A DNA stretch of 64,000 nt from contig NZ_JAAZQJ010000009.1 in NCBI RefSeq assembly GCF_012275375.1, positions 167,103 to 231,102 of the forward strand, read 5' to 3'. The translations under genes were made by a program, and so were the position numbers. The notes beneath the pieces are model-generated. The model saw nothing but the letters and a program-made list of their open reading frames with translations. It made no database searches and was not told where the DNA came from. This DNA comes from Dyella sp. SG609 (GTDB lineage: Bacteria; Pseudomonadota; Gammaproteobacteria; Xanthomonadales; Rhodanobacteraceae). Shown piece by piece: positions 56,858 through 64,000 of this stretch (position 1 is its first letter; every line of letters begins with the position of its first letter).

Positions 56858-59001
56858 TCAGAGCCGCGCGATATCCGCGATGGCCGTGAACTGCGCCTGC
56901 AGCTGGCCGAGCAAGGCCAGGCGGTTCGCGCGCACCGCGGGATTTTCCGCGTTCACCAGCACGCCGTCGAAGAACGCATCCACCGGCGCCTGCAGCTGCG
57001 CCAGGCGGGTGAGCACGGCGGTGTAGTCGCCCGCCTGCAGGGCACCGGCCGTTTCCGACTTCGCCGCTGCCAGCGCCGACGCCAGCGCGCGCTCCGCATC
57101 CGCTTCGAAATGCGCGGGGTCGACCGCGCCCTGCACCGCTGGCGCGCCAGCTTCTTCGGCCTGCTTGCGCAGGATGTTCGCCACGCGCTTGTTGGCGGCG
57201 GCGAGGCTGAGCGCCTCCGGGCGGCGGCCGAATTCCGCCACCGCGCGCAGGCGGCGGTCGAAGTCGGCCAGCGAGGCCGGCGCCACCGCCAGCACGGCTT
57301 CGAACTGCTCGCCATTGAAACCTTGCTCGGCGTAGTAGCCGCGCAGGCGCTCGATGACGAAGTCGTACAGCTCGTCGACCAGCGCGGCGCGGCGCTTGCC
57401 GGCGTCCAGCGCCGGCACCTTGCCGTCCTTGCCGGGCTTCACGCCGGCGGCGAGCGCGGCTTCGGGGATCAGCTCCAGCGCCTCGGTGAAGCTGGCCTTG
57501 AGGTCCAGTTCCAGGCCGCCTTCCACCAGGGTGCGCGCCAGGCCGAGCGCGGCGCGGCGCAGGGCGAACGGGTCCTTGTTGCCGCTGGGCTTGAGGCCGA
57601 CGGCGAAAATGCCGGCGAGGGTGTCCAGGCGCTCGGCCACGGCCAGCACCTGGCCGACCTTGCCCGCGGCGATGGCATCGCCGGCGAAGCGCGGCTGGTA
57701 GTAGCTGTCCAGCGCGGCGGCCACTTCGGCGGTTTCGCCGTGATGACTGGCGTAGTAGCGGCCCATCACGCCCTGCAGCTCGGGGAATTCGCCGACCATG
57801 CGGGTGAGCAGATCGCACTTGCTGAGCGCGGCGGCGCGGGTGGCCTGGCCGGCGTCGACCTCGACGCGATTGGCCACGATGCGCGCCAGTTCCGCCACGC
57901 GCACGCTCTTGTCCCACAGGCTGCCCAGCGACTGCTGGTAGGTGACGTTCTTGAGCTCGTCCTGGTAGCCGGCCAGCGGCGTCTTCAGGTCCTCGTCCCA
58001 GAAGAACTTGGCGTCGGCGAAGCGCGGGCGGATCACGCGCTCGTAGCCTTTGCGGATCTCGGCCGGATCCTTGCTCTCGATATTGGCGATGCCGATGAAA
58101 TGCTCGGTGAGCTTGCCGCCGGCGTCGAACACCGGCACGAACTTCTGGTTGGTCTCCATGGTGGTGACCAGGGCTTCCGGCGGCACGGCCAGGAACTCGC
58201 GCTCGAAGGTGCAGGCGATGGCGGACGGCCATTCGGTGAGGTTGGCGATCTCGTCGAGCAGGGCGTCGTCCAGGCGCGGCAGGCCGCCGGTCTGCGCGGC
58301 GGCCCTGGCCACCTCGGCGCGGATGCGCTGGCGGCGCTCGGCCGGGTCGGCCAGCACGTGGGAGGCGCGCATCGAATCCAGCCAGATGTCGGCGTCGGCC
58401 ACATGCACCGGATGCGGATGCAGGAAGCGATGGCCGCGCGACTTGCGGCCGCTCTTCAGGCCCAGCGCCTCGCCTTCGACGATGTCGGCGCCGTGCAGCA
58501 TCACCAGCCAGTGGGCCGGGCGCACGAAGCTGTAGTCGTGATTGCCCCAGCGCATCGGCTTGGGGATGGGCAGGCTCTTGAGCGTTTCGTCGAGGATGTC
58601 CGGCAGCAGCGCGGCCAGCGGCTGGCCGGGCTTCACGGCGCGGAACACGAACCAGGCGCCCTTGTCGGTTTCGAGTTTTTCCAGCTGCTCGACGGTGACA
58701 CCGCAGGACTGCGCGAAACCTTGCAGCGCCTTGCTCGGGTTGCCTTCGGCATCGAGCGAGGCATTCACCGCTGGGCCGCGGCGCTCGATCGTCTGCTCCG
58801 GCTGCTGCGCGGCGACCTGCGGGATATGGACGGCCAAACGGCGCGGCGAAGCGAAGCCACGCGCCAGATCCAGCGCGGCTTCGACGCCGCGCCTGGCCAG
58901 GCCGTCGCAGATGCCGCGCTGGAACGCGGCGGCGAGTTCGTCCAGCGCCTTGGGCGGCAGTTCTTCCGTGCCCAGTTCGATCAGCAGTGACTTGGCGGCG
59001 C

Positions 59002-59005
<4 letters not shown>
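56858..59005 (-). CDS. glyS: Glycyl-tRNA synthetase beta subunit
   Basis: GlyS is the large subunit of the bacterial alpha2-beta2 glycyl-tRNA synthetase. It begins [19 protein letters not shown], the conserved N-terminus, and contains [19 protein letters not shown] and [16 protein letters not shown]-type and anticodon-binding regions occupy the C-terminal half ([41 protein letters not shown]). It is 715 residues versus 689 in E. coli. The start overlaps the glyQ stop by four bases. Confidence 0.97.
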
Positions 59006-59922
<917 letters not shown>

Positions 59923-59952
59923 GGCTTTCCGTGACCTGGAATAAAGCGGGTT

Positions 59953-59958
59953 AGTATA
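59953..59958 (-). promoter_or_regulatory. Candidate glyQS -10 (TATACT)
   Basis: On the minus strand TATACT is 31 bases before the glyQ ATG. No consensus -35 sits 16-18 bases upstream, so an activator or a degenerate -35 is implied. Confidence 0.45.
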
Positions 59959-60015
59959 GCCGCGCGCTATGCTCATGGCCTGATCGCGCGCAGAAAACCG
60001 AGGGGAATCCGACGC

Positions 60016-61836
60016 ATGGCCGCCTCACCGCAAATCGCTTCGCTGCTGGGTCGACGCGGCAAGCTCACGCTCGACGACGTGCTGGCCGCCCTGGTGGTGG
60101 ACGGTTTCGTCCAGGCCGAGGACGCCAAGAACGTCCGCATGGGCAACCGCAGCGGCCGCTCCTCGGTGGAGCTGCACCCGCTGGTGCTGATCGCCAACGC
60201 CAAGCTGCCGAACCTGCGCGACCCCGGCCGCCCGCTGAGCCTGGAGGCGCTGACCGAATGGCTGGCGAACCATGCGGGCCTGCCGTATCTGAAGATCGAC
60301 CCGATGAAGATCAACGTGGCGGCGGTGACCCAGGTGGTCAGCAACGCCTACGCCACGCGCCACCGCATCCTGCCGGTGGCGGCCTCGCCCGGCGAGGTGA
60401 CGTTCGCCACCTGCGAACCGTTCGATGCCGGCTGGGCGACCGATCTTTCCCACATGATCCGCCGCGACGTGAAGCGGGTGGTGTCCAATCCGCTGGACAT
60501 CAATCGCTACCTGCTCGAGTTCTACGGCGTACAGCGCTCGATCCAGCTGGCCCAGGACGCCAAGGCCAGCGGCTACGACTCCTCCGCCATCCTCAACTTC
60601 GAGCAGCTGGTGGAGCTGGGCAAGAGCGGCGAGGTCGGCGCGGACGACCGCCACGTCGTGCATATCGTGGACTGGCTGCTGCAGTACGCGTTCGAGCAGC
60701 GCGCCTCGGACATCCACCTGGAACCGCGCCGTGAAGCCGGGCTGATGCGTTTCCGCATCGACGGCGTGATGCACAAGGTGTTCGAGCTGCCGCCGCCGGT
60801 GATGACCGCGGTGACCGCGCGCATCAAGATCCTGTCGCGCATGGACGTGGCCGAGAAGCGCCGCCCGCAGGACGGCCGCATCAAGACGCGTTCGGCCGGC
60901 GGCCGCGAAGTGGAGCTGCGTATTTCCACCATGCCGACGGCGTTCGGCGAGAAGGTGGTGATGCGTATCTTCGATCCGGATATCGTCGCGAAGGATTTCT
61001 CGCAGATCGGCTTTTCGCCGGAAGAAGGCGCGCTCTGGCGCAGCATGGTGGAGCGCCCGCACGGCATCGTGCTGGTCACAGGCCCTACCGGTTCGGGCAA
61101 GACCACCACGCTGTACTCCACGCTCAAGTACCTGGCCACGCCGGAACTCAATGTCTGCACGGTGGAAGACCCGATCGAAATGGTCTCGCCGGAACTCAAC
61201 CAGATGCAGGTGCAGACCTCGATCGACCTGGATTTCGCCGCCGGCGTGCGCACCCTGCTGCGCCAGGATCCGGACATCATCATGGTGGGCGAGATCCGCG
61301 ACCTGGAAACGGCGCAGATGGCGGTGCAGGCTTCGCTGACCGGCCACCTGGTGCTGTCGACGCTGCATACCAACGATGCGCCGAGCGCGGTGACGCGCCT
61401 GCTCGATCTGGGCGTGCCGCATTACCTGATCCAGTCGACGCTCACCGGCGTGGTGGCGCAGCGCCTGGTGCGTACGCTATGCCCGCATTGCAAGCAGGCG
61501 GCCGCGCAGGATCCGCACGAATGGACGGCGCTGACCCATGGCTGGTCGGTGCCGCTGCCGACTACGGTATTCAAGCCGGTGGGCTGCCTGGAGTGCCGCA
61601 ATACCGGCTTCATGGGGCGCACGGGCATCTATGAGATGATGATTCTGTCGGCGCGCCTGCGCAGCTTGCTGTCCTCACAGCTGGATCTGGGCCGCTTCGG
61701 CACCGCCGCACTGGCCGAGGGCATGCAGCCGCTGCGTATCTCGGCGGCGGCGCAGGTGGCGCGAGGACTCACCACGGTGCAGGAAGTGCTTACGGTGCTG
61801 CCGCCGATCGAGTTGCCGGAAGGCCATTCCCACTGA
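60016..61836 (+). CDS. GspE/PilB-type secretion or pilus ATPase (orphan)
   Basis: This 606-residue hexameric ATPase has an N1E-type N-terminal domain (up to about residue 170). Its Walker A motif is GPTGSGKT (356-363), with the Asp box near 377-388, Walker B IIMVGEIR (421-428) and the His box near 443-453. A tetracysteine zinc motif is Cys489/Cys492 and Cys524/Cys527. This is the GspE/PulE/PilB family, driving assembly of type II secretion pseudopili or type IV pili. No gspD, gspF, pilC or other partner is in the window, so it stands alone; it may be a GspE of a distant cluster. It is divergent from glyQS. Confidence 0.92.
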   Translation: MAASPQIASLLGRRGKLTLDDVLAALVVDGFVQAEDAKNVRMGNRSGRSSVELHPLVLIANAKLPNLRDPGRPLSLEALTEWLANHAGLPYLKIDPMKINVAAVTQVVSNAYATRHRILPVAASPGEVTFATCEPFDAGWATDLSHMIRRDVKRVVSNPLDINRYLLEFYGVQRSIQLAQDAKASGYDSSAILNFEQLVELGKSGEVGADDRHVVHIVDWLLQYAFEQRASDIHLEPRREAGLMRFRIDGVMHKVFELPPPVMTAVTARIKILSRMDVAEKRRPQDGRIKTRSAGGREVELRISTMPTAFGEKVVMRIFDPDIVAKDFSQIGFSPEEGALWRSMVERPHGIVLVTGPTGSGKTTTLYSTLKYLATPELNVCTVEDPIEMVSPELNQMQVQTSIDLDFAAGVRTLLRQDPDIIMVGEIRDLETAQMAVQASLTGHLVLSTLHTNDAPSAVTRLLDLGVPHYLIQSTLTGVVAQRLVRTLCPHCKQAAAQDPHEWTALTHGWSVPLPTTVFKPVGCLECRNTGFMGRTGIYEMMILSARLRSLLSSQLDLGRFGTAALAEGMQPLRISAAAQVARGLTTVQEVLTVLPPIELPEGHSH

Positions 61837-61875
61837 CTGCGTTGAAGCTCGCCTGTTGATGAAACCTGCCTCTCG

Positions 61876-62601
61876 ATGAAACCCGTTCTGATCATTCGTA
61901 CCGGTCGTGCACCCGACCCGATCCGCGCCCGTCATGGCGATTTTCCGCACTGGTTCCGGCTCGGCGCGCAGCTTGCGCCGGAGCGGGTGCGTGTTGTCGA
62001 TGTAGCCGCGGGCGAGGCTTTGCCGCCTCCTGGCGAAGTGGCCGGTGCGTTGATTACCGGCTCCGCGGCGATGGTGACGGAGCGCGCGGCATGGAGCGAG
62101 CGCACGGCGGGGTGGATCCGCGATGCGATGGATCTGGAGTTGCCGCTGTTCGGCGTCTGCTACGGCCATCAGCTGATGGCGCATGCGCTGGGTGGGCGGG
62201 TGGATTATCTGCCCGGCGGGCGCGAGATCGGCACGATGCTGATCCGGGTGGCGGAGCACGCCAAGAACGATGCGGTGGCCTCGACTTTGCCGGCTTCGTT
62301 CCGGGCGCACACCACGCATGAGCAGAGTGTGCTGGAGCTGCCGAAAGAGGCGACGGTGCTCGCGGGTTCGGAACGCGATCCCCATCATCTGCTGCGCTAT
62401 GGCAAGAATGCGGTGAGCGTGCAGTTCCATCCCGAGTTCAACGCGGACGTGATGCGTGCGTACATCCATCGCAAGCGTGCCGACATGCATCGGGAAGGTT
62501 TCGATCCGCACCATACCTTCCGCCAGGTGGCGCCGACGCCGATCGCGCGGCGGCTGATGCGGTATTTCTCGCGCCATCACGGGATGGCGGCGCTGCGCTG
62601 A
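61876..62601 (+). CDS. Class I glutamine amidotransferase (GuaA-like domain)
   Basis: A 241-residue single-domain GATase. The triad is Cys95 in FGVCYGHQLM, His185 and Glu187 in VQFHPEFN. It would hydrolyse glutamine or a gamma-glutamyl compound. No synthetase domain is fused and none is next to it. The C-terminal 50 residues are Arg/His-rich. It converges with the DUF1820 gene with three bases between the stops. Confidence 0.88.
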   Translation: MKPVLIIRTGRAPDPIRARHGDFPHWFRLGAQLAPERVRVVDVAAGEALPPPGEVAGALITGSAAMVTERAAWSERTAGWIRDAMDLELPLFGVCYGHQLMAHALGGRVDYLPGGREIGTMLIRVAEHAKNDAVASTLPASFRAHTTHEQSVLELPKEATVLAGSERDPHHLLRYGKNAVSVQFHPEFNADVMRAYIHRKRADMHREGFDPHHTFRQVAPTPIARRLMRYFSRHHGMAALR

Positions 62602-62604
62602 CGA

Positions 62605-62931
62605 TCAACGGTTGCCGCGTGGCGGCATCGGGAATGGCGTAACCTTCTGGCCGTCACTGGCGTCGCGGATGGCCAGCGAGCCTTTGCGCTCGACTTCTTC
62701 GATGCGGATAACCGACTGCATGGGCAGATGCAGGACGCGGGTGTCCTTGAATTCCTCGCGCAGTTTTTCTTCGGTCGGGTCGACCAGAATGCCTTCGCCA
62801 GCGGGTTCGAACACGAGTTCACCTACTTCGGTGAAGCCCCATAGCGCGCTGGATGCCACGTGCCGGGCGTAGAGCTCGTAGCTCTTGCCCAGATGCAGGA
62901 AGGTGACTTTGTAGAGTTTCTTGCTGCGCAT
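62605..62931 (-). CDS. DUF1820 family protein
   Basis: This 108-residue protein matches the DUF1820 pattern: KKLYKVTFLHLGKSYELYAR at the start, WGFTEVGELVFEP, DPTEEKLREEF and MQSVIRIEEVERKG. Function unknown. The ATG at 62931 (MRSKKLYKV) is the conserved N-terminus. It lies 10 bases downstream of the rhomboid gene on the same strand, probably co-transcribed. Confidence 0.9.
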   Translation of the reverse strand: MRSKKLYKVTFLHLGKSYELYARHVASSALWGFTEVGELVFEPAGEGILVDPTEEKLREEFKDTRVLHLPMQSVIRIEEVERKGSLAIRDASDGQKVTPFPMPPRGNR

Positions 62932-62941
62932 GGATGCAAGT

Positions 62942-63649
62942 CTATCCGCGCATGCGCCGGACGACGGCATTGCGCGACAGCAGCGCATAGATCACGCCGA
63001 ACAGGAAACCCGCGATGTGAGTCCACCACACGACGGCGCCGTAGCTGGGGCCGGCGTAGCTGAAAAGCAGCTGCAGCAATACCCAGATGCCAATAAGCAG
63101 GAAAGCGGGTACGCGAACGAATTCCAGGTAGAGACCCAGTGGCAGCACCAGGCCCAGGCGCTCGCGCGGAAACAGCGCGATGTAGGTGCCGAGCACGGCG
63201 GAAACCGCGCCGCTGCAGCCGATGATGGGGGAGTGCACACCGGCGAGCGAGAGTGCGCCGACCAGGTTGGCGACGATGCCGCCGAACAGGAACAACAGAA
63301 AAAAGCGCGCCGAGCCGAGCGTGCGTTCGGATGGCAGTCCGAAGATCACCAGGAACAGCATATTGCCGAGCACATGCAGCCACGCGACGTGGATGAAGAG
63401 CGCGGTGACCAGGCGCAGCAGCGATGGATCGTGCAGCTGCGCAAGGATCGGTTCCTTGGCGTCGAAAATATTCGCCGGCACCGTGCCCCATTCGAGCAGC
63501 AATGACAGGCGCTGGCGCGGCGGCAGCACGGCGAGTCCGATAAAGCTCAGCACGCAGGCCAGCACGAGCAGCATGGTCACCCACGGCGTACGTTGCCGGC
63601 GGCGGGTTTCGACTTGGACAAACACGCGGTGATCCCCCGATTGGCGCAT
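62942..63649 (-). CDS. Rhomboid-family intramembrane serine protease
   Basis: This 235-residue protein has six or seven predicted helices. The catalytic dyad is Ser146 in IGCSGAVSAVLG and His211 in WWTHIAGF, and the loop motif HVAWLHVLGNMLFL is present. Rhomboids cleave single-pass membrane proteins. The N-terminus is short and basic (residues 1-22). It precedes the DUF1820 gene. Confidence 0.92.
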   Translation of the reverse strand: MRQSGDHRVFVQVETRRRQRTPWVTMLLVLACVLSFIGLAVLPPRQRLSLLLEWGTVPANIFDAKEPILAQLHDPSLLRLVTALFIHVAWLHVLGNMLFLVIFGLPSERTLGSARFFLLFLFGGIVANLVGALSLAGVHSPIIGCSGAVSAVLGTYIALFPRERLGLVLPLGLYLEFVRVPAFLLIGIWVLLQLLFSYAGPSYGAVVWWTHIAGFLFGVIYALLSRNAVVRRMRG

Positions 63650-63887
63650 GGGTCCCTGAGGAGTCGAATCATAGCCAAGCGAGTGTGGCGTATGGGCGTT
63701 CTTTGCTTGCTGTTTGGCGTTGTGGACGGTCGGATGGCCAAGCAGGTGGCGGTAGTGCGCTGTTTACGCGACTGGAACGCTGCCTCGGATTATGTGTACG
63801 GATTAACTCGTGTCGAATAGAGCGCTTATGGCGACGTCGATATCGAGCTAATGGCGGAGCTAATGCAGTGATTATGTTCGGGCCAAG
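63650..63887. other. Gap between rhomboid and rRNA terminator
   Basis: About 240 bases with no ORF I trust. The rhomboid promoter should be near its left end on the minus strand, but no clear hexamers are visible. Confidence 0.5.
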
Positions 63888-63919
63888 AAAAAACCCTCAC
63901 CGAGACGGTGAGGGTTTTT
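63888..63919 (-). terminator. rRNA operon terminator
   Basis: On the minus strand a stem of 9 GC-rich base pairs, extended by A-T pairs, around a three-base loop (CCCTCACCG, TCT, CGGTGAGGG) ends in a T-run. It lies just after the 5S rRNA and closes the rrn operon. Confidence 0.9.
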
Positions 63920-63928
63920 AGGATAAAG

Positions 63929-64000
63929 CCCCTGGCGATGACCTACTCTTGCATAGCAAGCTACACTACCATCGGCGCAGCTGCGTTTCACTTCCGAGTT
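63929..64000 (-). rRNA. rrf: 5S ribosomal RNA, 3' part (truncated by the window edge)
   Basis: On the minus strand the sequence GAAGTGAAACGCAGCTGCG continues into GCCGATGGTAGTG and AGAGTAGGTCATCGCCAGG, the conserved 3' two-thirds of a bacterial 5S rRNA. About 72 of roughly 115 bases are present. The rest of the rRNA operon (23S, tRNAs, 16S) would lie to the right of the window. Confidence 0.93.

Noticed and set aside
63593..63921. 75- and 78-residue ORFs near the right end
   Set aside because: They overlap the rhomboid gene or the rRNA terminator and have no recognisable motif.

Overview
The window is one high-GC chromosomal stretch from a gammaproteobacterium. Gene content points to the Lysobacterales (Xanthomonadales), most likely Rhodanobacteraceae (a Dyella, Rhodanobacter or Luteibacter-like organism). 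The reasons are the four TonB-dependent receptors (one Oar-like), the ilvD-ilvC-ilvG-ilvM-ilvA order, a biotin operon bioB-bioF-trhO-bioH-bioC, the S8/S53-like secreted peptidase, and several families of GC-rich dispersed palindromes. The genus is an inference. Coding density is high, and I see no prophage, insertion sequence, integrase or CRISPR array.

Layout. 1-6191: branched-chain amino-acid operon (ilvD is cut by the left edge). 6352-16089: secreted peptidase, then an ECF sigma factor / FecR anti-sigma / STN-type TonB receptor trio (cell-surface signalling), then a second TonB receptor. 16230-21160: VOC protein, ubiA, and a TetR repressor divergent from an SDR-MFS pair with two matching dyad operators between them. 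21466-25562: TonB receptor plus secreted PHP-type metalloesterase. 25608-27208: hipBA toxin-antitoxin pair with a palindromic promoter. 27322-29089: thioesterase, comF, small membrane protein. 29353-34127: biotin operon behind a BirA-type operator. 34124-43796: persulfide-dioxygenase-like hydrolase, tag glycosylase, MHYT membrane protein, ACT/V4R protein, EamA exporter, a PLP lyase/racemase, aldose epimerase, pepN and a small unknown protein. 44053-44305: a structured intergenic region with a candidate small RNA on the minus strand behind a sigma-54-type promoter. 44393-52532: mnmG, a GYF/RDD membrane protein, tex, a GDSL autotransporter esterase and a YbaY-like lipoprotein. 52836-56796: Oar-like TonB receptor and a divergent XRE regulator with a strong dyad between them. 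56858-63649: glyQS, an orphan GspE/PilB-type ATPase, a GATase, DUF1820 protein and rhomboid protease. 63888-64000: terminator and 3' end of a 5S rRNA on the minus strand, so an rRNA operon enters from the right.

How it fits together. The left and middle parts are biosynthetic housekeeping (isoleucine/valine, biotin, ubiquinone, glycyl-tRNA, tRNA modification). Envelope and scavenging modules sit between them: TonB receptors paired with a sigma/anti-sigma pair, a PHP esterase or an XRE regulator, plus secreted peptidase and esterase. The most notable unexplained signals are the putative sigma-54 small RNA upstream of mnmG, the dyad between the Oar-like receptor and its XRE neighbour, the apparently leaderless hipB promoter inside a 15-bp palindrome, and the four-cysteine ACT/V4R protein.
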